Positions 45,853-54,277 are shown, counted from the first letter of the stretch. The stretch: 64,000 nucleotides of DNA from Halorussus halophilus (GCF_008831545.1 NZ_CP044523.1:2418001-2482000); one strand, 5' to 3'. Translations and numbers: made by a program. The notes: generated by a model from the sequence alone, not told the origin.

Positions 45853-45980
45853 ATTTCACCCTTCATACTGTGTTCATATCAATCTTCTTCACGTTGACAG
45901 GACCTGCACGTTTGCATAAACTTGTGACCGGCCGCTACGTTTATAGATAATTCGTGAGAATTTACCAGTAACTCGCGCCA

Positions 45981-46712
45981 ATGACCTTTCCTCACGTCGG
46001 TGGCCAGCAGGCGACGACGACCGAGTCGGTACCGGATGGACTCACGCTCTCGGCGTTCAACACTGATTGCTCGGACGCTGCGCTCGACACGCTCGCTGGG
46101 ACGCTCGCGCAGTATCTCGACATCGAGGACGTGACGACCGGTTCGACGGTGACCGACGCCCAACCGGACGAGTTTCTCACCCTCCACAACGGCGTCCTCA
46201 TCGACGGGACGCTCGTCCACTCCGAGCGAGAGCAGGAGGACATCGAGGCAACCGCGTCGATGTTCAAGCCGACAGACACTATCTTCTTCTCGGGGTATCA
46301 CGACCACGAGCGACTGCGCGCCCTCTCCCAGCGCGTGGAGAAACGGGCGTGGCAGGCGGGTGCTGGCAACCTCTACACCGTCGGTCAACAACGACTCTCC
46401 ACGATGGACGACCACTGGGGCCTCTACGCGAGCATCGCCGGGCAAGGCACCGAGGTCCACGTCTACGAAGACGAATCGTACGTGCCGGGCGACACCGATC
46501 AGTTTACCATCCACCAAGAGACCGACGGCCTCGCAGGCACGTGGTTAGTCGCCTTCGACGGCGACGGTAACGACGCCGCGAAGGGCCTGCTCCTCGTGGA
46601 AGAACGGGACCCGGACCAGTACTTCGGCGTCTGGACCGTCGAACCAGACCTCGTAGACGAAGTGCTCTCGCAGGCGGTCGGCCACTCAGACGTGGCCGAC
46701 CCGACGGAGTAG
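45981..46712 (+). CDS. DICT sensory domain protein
   Basis: The 243-residue soluble protein shows a DICT domain pattern (TLSAFNTDCSDAALDTLAGTL near 21-41, LTLHNGVLIDGTLVHSERE, then TIFFSGYHDHERLRALSQRV). DICT domains are predicted ligand sensors found with signalling proteins; here there is no attached output domain. The C-terminus ends with an acidic tail. Regulation and ligand are unknown. Confidence 0.75.
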   Translation: MTFPHVGGQQATTTESVPDGLTLSAFNTDCSDAALDTLAGTLAQYLDIEDVTTGSTVTDAQPDEFLTLHNGVLIDGTLVHSEREQEDIEATASMFKPTDTIFFSGYHDHERLRALSQRVEKRAWQAGAGNLYTVGQQRLSTMDDHWGLYASIAGQGTEVHVYEDESYVPGDTDQFTIHQETDGLAGTWLVAFDGDGNDAAKGLLLVEERDPDQYFGVWTVEPDLVDEVLSQAVGHSDVADPTE

Positions 46713-46835
46713 CGACGACCGTTGCTGTTACGCGCCGGTCAAATTTCCATCAGAAAGTAAACTGAGAAGAGGTCAGGCGGTAGTCGCCTACGTTCTTCAC
46801 CGGGAGTGGGGTGACGCCCGCCTTTTTCATCGACG

Positions 46836-46877
46836 CTTTTATCGAGCGTTCGCGGTGCGAACGCTCGCAATAAAAAG
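46836..46877. terminator. Bidirectional hairpin terminator
   Basis: CGAGCGTTCGC (46843-46853), loop GGT, GCGAACGCTCG (46857-46867) is a perfect 11 bp stem flanked by CTTTTAT and ATAAAAAG, which extends the pairing after a 2-base bulge. It lies between the convergent DICT and TRAM genes and gives a T-run in both directions. Confidence 0.65.
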
Positions 46878-46882
46878 GTCGT

Positions 46883-47317
46883 TTAGAACTCCTCGTCGAT
46901 TATTTCGCCCACTGCGAAGTTCGACTTGACCTCGGTTATTTCGACTTTGACGCGCTCGCCGATTTCGGCGTCCGGGACGATGATGACGTAGCCGCGCTCG
47001 ACGCGAGCGATGCCGTCGCCCTGTTTGCCGATATCCTCGACTTCGACGTAGCGAATTTCGCCCTCCTCGACGGGGGGTTGCGGTTCCGAAGGCGCGCCAC
47101 CGCTCGAACTACTCTCGGGAGTCGTCGCGGATTTCGACGGACTGCTCTCGTCGGCCTCGTCGTCGGCCTCGCTCGAAATGAGCGCGACACGGTAGGTCTC
47201 GCCGGGGTCGATAGACCCGGTGTCGATTTCTTGGCGCGGTACTTCGACGACGTACTTGTCGTCTTCGATAGTCACATCAGCACTGAACAGACACAGGAGT
47301 TTGTCAGAGATCTCCAA
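46883..47317 (-). CDS. TRAM domain protein
   Basis: The 144-residue protein has an N-terminal beta-rich region (1-55, MEISDKLLCLFSADV), a Ser/Pro/Glu linker (56-83), and a TRAM domain (about 85-144: VEDIGKQGDGIARVERGYVIIVPDAEIGERVKVEITEV), an RNA-binding fold. The start codon is TTG (47317-47315), supported by GGAGG 9 bases before it and by a TATA-like CTTTATT upstream. Archaeal TRAM proteins act as RNA chaperones. Confidence 0.85.
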   Translation of the reverse strand: MEISDKLLCLFSADVTIEDDKYVVEVPRQEIDTGSIDPGETYRVALISSEADDEADESSPSKSATTPESSSSGGAPSEPQPPVEEGEIRYVEVEDIGKQGDGIARVERGYVIIVPDAEIGERVKVEITEVKSNFAVGEIIDEEF

Positions 47318-47697
47318 GCTAATACGCCTCCATGCGAATGCAAGTAGTCATCCAATAAAGAACTTTATCAACGGCCTTTTTAACGGGGTAGTTTCTGGCG
47401 CGACCGCGCGGCGAAACACCTGCTCTCGAACGAGACAGTTGACAACTCTGCGCGGCCCGTGTGCTCCTCGCTCCGTCTTCACGCTGCTGCGCTTCTCGCA
47501 CGCACCGGGCGGAGATTTATCACCGAAGCCGAGACCAACTCGCTTCGTGACCTGATCACTGCCGCGAATCGGTTCGCGGGTGTACGGCACCCCGATTCGC
47601 GCGACAATCGTCTCGCGGACGAACGCCCGCTCGACGGTTTCGAGGCCATCGCTCACTGACGTGTTCCGGTCTCGCTCGTGCCGTCTGTTCGCCTTCG
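47318..47697. other. 380 bp gap; TRAM promoter and a doubtful ORF
   Basis: Next to the TRAM gene lies a TTTTTAAC/CTTTATT AT-rich promoter. A leftward ORF (47348-47656, 102 codons, MSDGLETVERAFVRETIV...) has genome-like codons only in its first ~45 residues and then runs through the TRAM promoter; I do not count it as a secure gene. It may be a small or decayed gene. Confidence 0.4.
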
Positions 47698-48348
47698 CTA
47701 CTCGTACCGAGAGCCATCTGGTCGCTTCGCCCCCTCAGAGTCGTGGACAACCACACCCGTCTCGGGGTCGGCGGGCGCGTAGTTGTCCCGGACGGCGATA
47801 GCTTCCTCTAACTCGCGAATGGCGCGCTCCTTGAGCGCCGCGGCGAGCTCTTCGGCGTGGTCGCGGTCGATATCGCGTCCGAGACCCTCACACTCGTGCG
47901 CGCGGACCATCCCCGCTTCGTCAACAGCTTCGCCCATCGGTTGGCTGGTGCCTCCCAGAGCTACGCTGAAGGGGTACGTCTCGCAGATGAGCGGCCGGTC
48001 GTCGTGGACCGAACAGGCCCCGGTGCCGTCGTCGGCTTCCTGGTAGAACGCGCAGTCTCCGCAGGCGTCGGTCTGGAGTGCCCATTCGAAGGTCTCGCCA
48101 GCGCCGTCTTCGATTCCGTAGGGCATCGGCCGAGCGACGTCTCTCCAGTCGTAGTCGCTAGTGTCCCGTAACTCGCGCACTTCGTCGGGGAAGACGGTGG
48201 CGGTGTGTGGGTCGCCGGATTCACCATCTGCTCCCTTACAACACGCCCCACACCGCGTACACTCGAAGCCGATGGACTCGATAGCGTCTGCTAACTCCTC
48301 GGGGTCCAACTCGCGGGCGCGTTCCAGTTCGGCTTCGAGACTCTGCAC
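47698..48348 (-). CDS. YkgJ-type cysteine-cluster protein
   Basis: The 216-residue protein has the YkgJ/Fe-S cysteine pattern: FECTRCGACCKG (about 29-40), then TDACGDCAFY (about 95), CSVHDDRPLICETYPF (about 113-128) and HECEG. The eight or more cysteines would hold a zinc or iron-sulphur cluster. No reaction is assigned for the family. It lies 34 bp downstream of the MBL gene. Confidence 0.85.
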   Translation of the reverse strand: MQSLEAELERARELDPEELADAIESIGFECTRCGACCKGADGESGDPHTATVFPDEVRELRDTSDYDWRDVARPMPYGIEDGAGETFEWALQTDACGDCAFYQEADDGTGACSVHDDRPLICETYPFSVALGGTSQPMGEAVDEAGMVRAHECEGLGRDIDRDHAEELAAALKERAIRELEEAIAVRDNYAPADPETGVVVHDSEGAKRPDGSRYE

Positions 48349-48382
48349 GCGTAGAGGTTCGTCTGAAGAAGCAAAAGCACCG

Positions 48383-49147
48383 CTATCGCGTTTCGGCCAC
48401 CGACCCGTCCCACGCGACTTTCTGCTCGACCGCCAACTTTTCGAGGTGCGCCGCGACCGTACTGCAGGCGAGTTCCCGGACCCCAGTCAGGTCCTTCTCG
48501 TAGGCGGCGTCGAGAATCTCGTCTAGCGTGGTCGCTCCCCCTCGGACTGCCGCGAGAACCTTCGCCTCCCGCGCGAGACGGTGGCGAATCAGTCGCTCGA
48601 CGGTCGCTCGTGAGTCGTCGATTTCGGGACCGTGACCGGGGTAGAGTCGGTCGGGATTCCGAGCGTAGAGTCGCCGGAGCGACGTGAGATAGGCCCGCAC
48701 GTCTCCTTCGTCTGCACCGACGACGACGCTCCCCTCCGCGACGACGAGGTCACCAGTCACGATGCCCGAATCGAAAACTAGGGCGACGTGGTCCGGAGCG
48801 TGACCGGGCGTCTCCATCACTGTCGCGTCACCAATCGTCGTCCCCTCGCGGAACGTCCGGTCTGGGACGACGTTCGTCGCGGCTTCGAAGCGGTCTTCGC
48901 GGCCCGCTCGCGACCAGACCGTCGCGTCGTACCGTTGTGCGTAGTGAGCGACTGCGCCGACGTGGTCGGGGTGGCTGTGGGTCACGAGAACGTGGTCGAT
49001 TCCACGACTGTCTGCGAGTTCGTCTAGCTCGTCGGTGCGCGCAGCGGGGTCTACGAGAAGCGACTCGTCGCCGTCCAGTAGGTAGGCGTTGGTTGTTCCA
49101 CCGGGTGCGAACGTCTCTACTGGCACTGCAATCCGGCGAATCTCCAT
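48383..49147 (-). CDS. Metallo-beta-lactamase-fold hydrolase
   Basis: The 254-residue MBL-fold protein has T-H-S-H-P-D-H-V (about 56-63) for the two metal ions, METPGHAPDHVAL (about 110-122), the Asp in VTGDLVVAEG, and YPGHGPEI (about 163) with the last His. The C-terminal 80 residues form a helical domain (RLIRHRLAREAKVLAAVRGG) like LACTB2/hydrolase relatives that act on nucleic acids or thioesters. Confidence 0.88.
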   Translation of the reverse strand: MEIRRIAVPVETFAPGGTTNAYLLDGDESLLVDPAARTDELDELADSRGIDHVLVTHSHPDHVGAVAHYAQRYDATVWSRAGREDRFEAATNVVPDRTFREGTTIGDATVMETPGHAPDHVALVFDSGIVTGDLVVAEGSVVVGADEGDVRAYLTSLRRLYARNPDRLYPGHGPEIDDSRATVERLIRHRLAREAKVLAAVRGGATTLDEILDAAYEKDLTGVRELACSTVAAHLEKLAVEQKVAWDGSVAETR

Positions 49148-49192
49148 ACGGTGATGGAGATGCTTGGGGGAGAAAAGCGTGGCCGAACTCCC

Positions 49193-49462
49193 TCAGCGTT
49201 CGAGGAAGTAGACCTGTTTGCGGGCGTCCTGGAAGCTGTAGCGCGAATCGACGAGGTCCTGCTCTTCGAGACGGTTCAGCGCGTAGCGAACCGTCCGGTC
49301 GGGCAGCAGCGACTCCTCGGCGAGTTGTCCCTGCGAGAGCGGCGCGTCCATCTCCAGCACCTTGGCGACCAACTTGGCGCTGGGCGGCAGTTCGCGCAGT
49401 CGTTCGCGGTAGTCTTCGGCCGCCTGTTCGGCTACGGGTGGCTTGTCCGTGGTGGTACTCAT
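49193..49462 (-). CDS. MarR/TrmB-like winged-helix regulator
   Basis: The 89-residue single-domain winged helix reads PPSAKLVAKVLEMDAPLSQGQLAEESLLPDRTVRYALNRLEEQDLVDSRYSFQDARKQVYFL in layout. The recognition helix is LPDRTVRYALNRLEE and the wing is SRYSFQDARKQVYFL. It is conserved in haloarchaea as a MarR-like DNA-binding protein; the target is not known. It is divergent from the PPOX gene. Confidence 0.8.
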   Translation of the reverse strand: MSTTTDKPPVAEQAAEDYRERLRELPPSAKLVAKVLEMDAPLSQGQLAEESLLPDRTVRYALNRLEEQDLVDSRYSFQDARKQVYFLER

Positions 49463-49579
49463 GCTCGAATCAATTCGGAAGTCGTTGGTAAACCTTGGCT
49501 ATATGGGGGTCTGAACAATTTAAACACCTTTAGGCAATATATATATGTTCCTTAAAGTCATCAAGATACTGACAAAGCG

Positions 49580-49590
49580 GCAAAAATTAC
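49580..49590 (+). promoter_or_regulatory. TATA-like element before the PPOX gene
   Basis: GCAAAAATTAC lies 25-35 bases before the ATG at 49615. A second AT-rich run (CAATATATATATG, near 49535-49548) in the same spacer may serve the divergent winged-helix gene. Confidence 0.4.
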
Positions 49591-49614
49591 GTGCGTGGCG
49601 TGCGTGAGTGGCGT

Positions 49615-50019
49615 ATGGAATCGATTCCCGAATCTTTCCACGACTTGTTCGAGCGCAAGACGTTCGCCACCTTCGCCACGCTGATGCCTGAAGGGACGCC
49701 GCAGTTGACGCCCGTCTGGATAGACGTAGACGAAGAGGGGTATCTACTCGTCAACACTGCGCGTGGCCGTCAGAAAGAGAAGAACGTCGAGCGGGACCCG
49801 AAGGTCGGCGTCTGCGTGATAGATCCCGACGATCCGTATCGGTACGTCTCCGTTCGGGGTGAAGTCGAGGAAGTAACCGAAGACGGTGCAATCGAACACA
49901 TCGACAAACTTGCCCAGCGGTACATGGATGTCGAGGAGTATCCGAACCACGGCGAAGAGTCCGGGGCGCGGGTCATCGTCCGTATACGACCCGACCGCGT
50001 GACGACGACCGGCGAGTAG
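49615..50019 (+). CDS. PPOX-class F420-dependent oxidoreductase
   Basis: The 134-residue split-barrel flavin/F420 protein opens IPESFHDLFERKTFATFATLMPEGTPQLTPVWIDVDEEGYLLVNT, the typical PPOX class start, then ARGRQKEKNVERDPKVGVCVID and YVSVRGEVEEV. Members use F420H2 to reduce small substrates or bind the cofactor. The start at 49615 follows from a TATA-like element about 30 bases upstream. Confidence 0.87.
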   Translation: MESIPESFHDLFERKTFATFATLMPEGTPQLTPVWIDVDEEGYLLVNTARGRQKEKNVERDPKVGVCVIDPDDPYRYVSVRGEVEEVTEDGAIEHIDKLAQRYMDVEEYPNHGEESGARVIVRIRPDRVTTTGE

Positions 50020-50048
50020 TGAGCGCAGAGAATACAGAAAGTGAGTCG

Positions 50049-50210
50049 CTACGCCTCTCTGTTGTCCGTTTTCGGGTCGTCGCCGTGGCGGTTGTACTGG
50101 CCGAGTAAGCACTTACACTCTGGACAGTGAACGACCACGAGTCGCCCTCGCTCGTGGCGAACGAGGTCTTCGGCGTCGAGCGTCCGGCCGCAGTGTTTGC
50201 ACGTCGTCAT
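50049..50210 (-). CDS. Small zinc-finger protein (53 aa)
   Basis: The 53-residue protein has two CxxC pairs, C-K-H-C (4-7) and C-P-E-C (29-32), plus C34, enough for one zinc site. MTTCKHCGRTLDAEDLVRHE, then VVVHCPECKCLLGQYNRHG. This is a typical haloarchaeal micro-zinc-finger, not enclosed by any larger gene; its 53-codon frame has GC-rich third positions. Function unknown. Confidence 0.72.
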   Translation of the reverse strand: MTTCKHCGRTLDAEDLVRHERGRLVVVHCPECKCLLGQYNRHGDDPKTDNREA

Positions 50211-50313
50211 CGAATCCCCGAGCGGGGTACGGCGGCGAGGGCCAAAGCCGTTGGGTCCGAGACGTATCCAGTACCGTTTTAGTCCCCCGGCGGCCTACGA
50301 TGGGGTGAGAAGT

Positions 50314-51021
50314 GTGAAAGGAGAGGAGTGGTACCAGGCTGACGAAGTCGCCGAGGAGTACGACGAAAAGCGATTCTCCCGCGGTGGACGGCTCATCGAC
50401 CGCCGGGAGAAGCAGGCCGTCCTCGACGCGCTCGGCCCGCTGGAAGACCAACGGGTTCTCGAAATCGCCTGCGGGACCGGCCGGTTCACGGTGATGCTCG
50501 CCGAACGCGGCGCGGACATCGTCGGGTTAGACATCTCTGCGGCGATGCTCCAACAGGGTCGCAAGAAAGCGCAAGCCGCTGGCGTCTCGGACCATCTAGA
50601 GTTCATGCGCGGCGACGCCGCACGACTGCCGTTCCCGGACGACCACTTCGATACGGTGTTCGCCATGCGCTTTTTCCACCTCGCGGATACGCCCGCGGCC
50701 TTCCTATCGGAGATGCGGCGAGTCGCCAAAGAGCAGGTCATCTTCGACACGTTCAACGCGACCAGTACGCGGAGCATCTACAACTGGTTGCTCCCGATGG
50801 GCTCACGTCTCTACTCCCGAACCGAGGTGGAGAAACTGCTCGCCGAGGCGGACCTCGAACTCGCGGAGGAGGACCACGACTGGATACTGCCGTACGGTTT
50901 CTATCGGAAGATTCCCGGCTCTATCGCCGGTCCAATTCGGGAGTTCGACGAGTCGGTCGGCGAGTCGGTGGTCGGCGATTCACTCGCGTCCGTCTCGTAC
51001 TGGGCCGCGAGCGTGGAGTGA
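50314..51021 (+). CDS. Class I SAM-dependent methyltransferase
   Basis: The 235-residue methyltransferase has VLEIACGTGRFTVMLAERGADIVGLDIS (motif I, about 48-75) and LEFMRGDAARLPFPDDHFDTVFAM. The substrate is unknown. The start is GTG at 50314 or 50305; a TATA-like CGTTTTAG about 30-37 bases upstream suits either. The longer frame upstream overlaps the zinc-finger promoter and is not family-like. Confidence 0.85.
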   Translation: MKGEEWYQADEVAEEYDEKRFSRGGRLIDRREKQAVLDALGPLEDQRVLEIACGTGRFTVMLAERGADIVGLDISAAMLQQGRKKAQAAGVSDHLEFMRGDAARLPFPDDHFDTVFAMRFFHLADTPAAFLSEMRRVAKEQVIFDTFNATSTRSIYNWLLPMGSRLYSRTEVEKLLAEADLELAEEDHDWILPYGFYRKIPGSIAGPIREFDESVGESVVGDSLASVSYWAASVE

Positions 51022-51175
51022 GAAAACGTATCGAAATAATTTACGTTCCAGCAGACACCCCTTGTCTTTGCCGCACAATTCTTGCCGACTGTCCAGAAAA
51101 TTCGACGGAAAAGTACGATACTTTCGATAGCGCAGGCCGAACCGCTTTTACGTCTCGGGTGGGTGATTCGGGGGT

Positions 51176-52123
51176 ATGAAGCTGTCCGTGGTGGTGCCGA
51201 CGCTCAACGGGCGGGAGCGGCTAGCCTCGTCTCTGGACGCGCTGGCCGCTCACGCGCCCGACGCGGAGGTCGTCGTCGTCAACGGCCCCTCCGCCGACGG
51301 GACCACCGGGATGGTGCAGGCGCGCGACGACGTGGACGTGTTGCTCGAAGTGTCCGACAGAACGTTGAACGTCGCGCGTAACGCCGGTATCGCGGCCGCG
51401 AGCGGTGACGCCATCGCGCTCGTCGGCCACGACACGGCCGTCGAACCCTCGTGGGCAGACGCGGTTCGTAAACGATTGGGCGACGACGAGTCGGCGGCGG
51501 TCACGGGACCGATTCATCGGTCGGTTCGAGCAGGCATGACGACCGAGAGCGAAGAGTCAAGAACCATCGACGGCGTCGAGGTAACGTACTTCGACGGGAC
51601 GAACGTCGCGTTCACCCGCGAGGCCATCGAAGCAGTCGATGGCTTCGACGAGTATCTCCGCACGGGCGGTGCGAGAGACTGTGCGCACCGACTCGCCAAC
51701 GCCGGATACGAAGTTTCGTGGCGCTCGTCGGTCTGCGTGAGCAAACACGACGGCGAGGAAGACGAGAACGGGTCGAACGGAGCGGCCGAGACCGAGAACC
51801 GCGACTGGGGCTGGAAGTACCGCGCGCTGGCGTACCGACTGGTCAAGAACTACGGGCCACGACCCGGCGTCTTCCGGCGGACCGGTCGAGACGCTGTGAA
51901 AGACGCCGCTGGAACCGCCTATCGAGTCCTTCGCGGCGAGGGCACGCCCTCCGAGTGGATGGGCAGCGGTAAGCAAGTGGTGACGAACACTATCGTCGGC
52001 TGTAAAGACGGACTGGTCGCGCGCCTGAGAGACAGGACCGAGTCGCGCAATCCGCGCGGACTCTCCTCGCGCGCCGACCGCGTCGTCGAACGCTACGACT
52101 GGCGGGAACGCGAGAAGGAGTAG
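51176..52123 (+). CDS. Glycosyltransferase family 2
   Basis: The 315-residue GT-A protein begins LSVVVPTLNGRERLASSLDAL, with VVVVNGPSADGTTGMV and the metal-binding region GHDTAVEPSWADAV (about 82-95). NVAFTREAIEAVDGFDEYL and WGWKYRALAYRLVKNYG follow. It has no membrane anchor that I can see. Likely acts on surface or protein glycans; donor and acceptor unknown. Confidence 0.88.
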   Translation: MKLSVVVPTLNGRERLASSLDALAAHAPDAEVVVVNGPSADGTTGMVQARDDVDVLLEVSDRTLNVARNAGIAAASGDAIALVGHDTAVEPSWADAVRKRLGDDESAAVTGPIHRSVRAGMTTESEESRTIDGVEVTYFDGTNVAFTREAIEAVDGFDEYLRTGGARDCAHRLANAGYEVSWRSSVCVSKHDGEEDENGSNGAAETENRDWGWKYRALAYRLVKNYGPRPGVFRRTGRDAVKDAAGTAYRVLRGEGTPSEWMGSGKQVVTNTIVGCKDGLVARLRDRTESRNPRGLSSRADRVVERYDWREREKE

Positions 52124-52138
52124 GCTTCGCGCGGGTTC

Positions 52139-52816
52139 TTACTCCTCGTTCTCTTCTGACTCGTCCGTCTCCGGTTCTACGAAGATAGTCGCCCGAGCGA
52201 GTGCTTCGGTCGCTCTGCGAACCCGCTCTGAGACCGCTTGGCGCGAGACGCCGAGTCGCTCGGCGATGTCTTCGAGTTCGGCCCGGCGTGGCACTTCGAA
52301 GTAGCCCATCTCGGTGGCCAACTGGAGCGTCTCGGCCTGTCTGTCGGTCAACCCGAACGACGCCGAGTCGCGGCCGCCCGCGTCGTACAATTGCCGGAGG
52401 TCGAATTTGAGGCCCTTCTCCTCGCAGAACTCCGCGTACTGTCGCAGGCTCTCGCGGTCCGGGAACCGGATTCTGACGTGCCACCCGGCGTCCATCCGTT
52501 CCGAGGAGACGAAGACGCCGCCGACGTCGGCCCAACTGTGGTACGTGATGAGTTCGTCGCCCTGCTCGGTCAACTCGACTTGGTAGAGTCGCTGGCTGTC
52601 TATCGACGCCAACACTTCCGGGTTCGTGACCGTCGGGTCGTCGTCGATTGCGTCCTCGAACGCGCCGAAGTCGCCACCCTCCGCCCAGAACGTGATTGCG
52701 ACCGGTTTCGACTGCTGGGAGGTGTGTTGCTCGACGGCAATCTGCATGTCGGGGACCGCTTCGAGCGTCGCGGCGAGGACCGGCGTCTCCAGATAAAAGT
52801 CCGCGATGAGGGTCAT
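52139..52816 (-). CDS. HTH_10 bacterio-opsin-activator-type regulator
   Basis: The 225-residue regulator has an N-terminal sensory/oligomerising region (1-155) and an HTH_10 DNA-binding domain (about 158-215: FGLTDRQAETLQLATEMGYFEVPRRAELEDIAERLGVSRQAVSERVRRA). The same output domain is detached by a stop codon in the 12.2 kb gene. Target genes unknown. The last residues are acidic. Confidence 0.87.
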   Translation of the reverse strand: MTLIADFYLETPVLAATLEAVPDMQIAVEQHTSQQSKPVAITFWAEGGDFGAFEDAIDDDPTVTNPEVLASIDSQRLYQVELTEQGDELITYHSWADVGGVFVSSERMDAGWHVRIRFPDRESLRQYAEFCEEKGLKFDLRQLYDAGGRDSASFGLTDRQAETLQLATEMGYFEVPRRAELEDIAERLGVSRQAVSERVRRATEALARATIFVEPETDESEENEE

Positions 52817-52877
52817 AGTCCGGTTACGACGCCGGGAGATAAAATCTGCCCGGCCGTAGCGGTCGAATCTGTTCGGA

Positions 52878-53699
52878 TTAGCGGCCGTCCCGCGAGAGAG
52901 CGGGAATGACGCGGCAAGGGTTCTTGTCGAAGACCTTCCGCATGGCGTCTTCGGGCACGTCGAGGGTCAGAATCTCCATGACCGCGACGTTCGGGTGGGC
53001 ACTGGGTGCGCCACTGCCGAACAGCACTCGGTCGGGGTGTTCCATGACCGCGCGTTCCAGCAGGTCCCGATACCGGACGTAACTGGTGTCGAGGTAGCAC
53101 TCGTCGTGGCGTTCGAGGAGGTCCACCGCCTCGCTCATCAAGTCGCGGTCGAGCGGGTGGCCGCCGAAGTGGGCGAGAATCACGGGGAACGACCGCGTGA
53201 GGAGGGTGTCTGCGACCTCGCTCGGCGGGTAGCCAACTCCGGCGTGGACGAGGACCGGCAGGCCGACTTCTTCCAACTGGTCGAGGACCGGTTCGTCCGG
53301 AAGTCCGTCTTCGACGGGATGGAGCTTGAACCCGTGGAATCGGTCGTCGTAGGCGTACTGCTCGATGTCCTCCGGCGTGGTGTGGTACTCCTTGCGGCGC
53401 GCGGTGAGGTTGCGCAGTCGAGACGCGCCGCCACCGGGGTCTCGTGGACCGTTGATGCGAGCGAACGCCAGAAACGGTCGTTCGACGCTCCGGCGCGCGA
53501 CGGCGTTGTTCGCGCTCACGTAGCTATCTTCGCCTCGCGGGCCGGGGAACACCACCGTCCGGACGACCCCCGCTTGATGCATCTCCCGTTCGAGTCTGTC
53601 GGGACTGATGGCCCGGCCGCGAGTCTGTACGCCGCCTGCGTCGGCGTTGAACCGCGCGTGTACGTCCACCACCCTGAAACGATGCTCCAACTCCAGCAT
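52878..53699 (-). CDS. Amidohydrolase-family metal-dependent hydrolase
   Basis: The 273-residue TIM-barrel protein of the amidohydrolase type has VVDVHARFN (one of the usual two His kept), FHGFKLHP (about 125-132), LPVLVHAGVG (about 147) and AHFGGHPLDR (about 177), then YLDTSYVRYR and RVLFGSGAPSAHPN. The opening D-x-H-x-R in place of H-x-H is a deviation in the metal site. Substrate unknown. Its 5' side faces a long repeat-rich gap. Confidence 0.83.
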   Translation of the reverse strand: MLELEHRFRVVDVHARFNADAGGVQTRGRAISPDRLEREMHQAGVVRTVVFPGPRGEDSYVSANNAVARRSVERPFLAFARINGPRDPGGGASRLRNLTARRKEYHTTPEDIEQYAYDDRFHGFKLHPVEDGLPDEPVLDQLEEVGLPVLVHAGVGYPPSEVADTLLTRSFPVILAHFGGHPLDRDLMSEAVDLLERHDECYLDTSYVRYRDLLERAVMEHPDRVLFGSGAPSAHPNVAVMEILTLDVPEDAMRKVFDKNPCRVIPALSRDGR

Positions 53700-53839
53700 C
53701 AGACACGACTTCCTGAGACCAGTATTTTATTGTATCGGTTGTGTGGTCCGAAAGTTGCCAGAGTAACTGGTTTGTGGGATTGTGGTGTTGCTATCACTAC
53801 CTCGAAATCCCTCGCAGGTCGGACGAACGGCGTTCTTCC

Positions 53840-54038
53840 GGCGCGCGGTGGAGCGAGTTCATCTCGCGCCAAGTTCGCGCGAGGTCTTGGCGAACGAATG
53901 TGAGCCAAGGCTCGGAAGACAAGCTAAGCGCAGTCTTCCGGTGGATGAGCGAACGAACGTGAGCGAATCGGTTGGGGAGGTGAGTGGCTGATGCGGTTGC
54001 GGTGCGGAGCGGTCTTCTCGGTTTCGGGAGTAGCTAGC
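53840..54038 (-). repeat. Structured intergenic repeat, copy R6
   Basis: On the minus strand it starts GCTAGCTACTCCCGAAACCG, then AGAAGACCGCTCCGC, and ends CCGCGCGCC. Hairpins are CGGAAGAC (53913-53920) with GTCTTCCG (53933-53940), CTTGGC (53886-53891) with GCCAAG (53904-53909), and TGGAGCGAG (53849-53857) with CTCGCGCCA (53863-53871, one mismatch). The second stem is a different sequence from R4 but still paired. Confidence 0.8.
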
Positions 54039-54086
54039 ATCACCGCGTTCGTCGTTACGTAGTAACCAGTACGACCGCAGTTTCTT

Positions 54087-54119
54087 CTTCGAAAGCGCAC
54101 GGCCCCTTTCAGTCCCACC
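54087..54119 (-). repeat. Second repeat family, compact copy S2
   Basis: On the minus strand it reads GGTGGGACTGAAAGGGGC, CGTGC, GCTTTCGAAG, with GAAAG and CTTTC complementary. It shares both ends with S1 at 8.3 kb. Confidence 0.6.
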
Positions 54120-54277
54120 GTCGGTTGTGTCACCGGGCGTTTCCGGTGGATTGTGTCACCGGGTGTTTTCGCTGGCAGGTGACCCCGAGCGTTCCGGCGT
54201 TCGGGGGTTCTCAGTCGCTACTGTGAGCAAATTCCCCAACTTTCAGCACCTGTGCCACCCAAATTCAGTGACGCGTG

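Noticed and set aside
47348-47656. Leftward 102-codon ORF (MSDGLETVERAFVRET...)
   Set aside because: Codon pattern is good only in the first part; it runs through the TRAM promoter and ends without a domain. Left as a doubtful gene inside the intergenic note.
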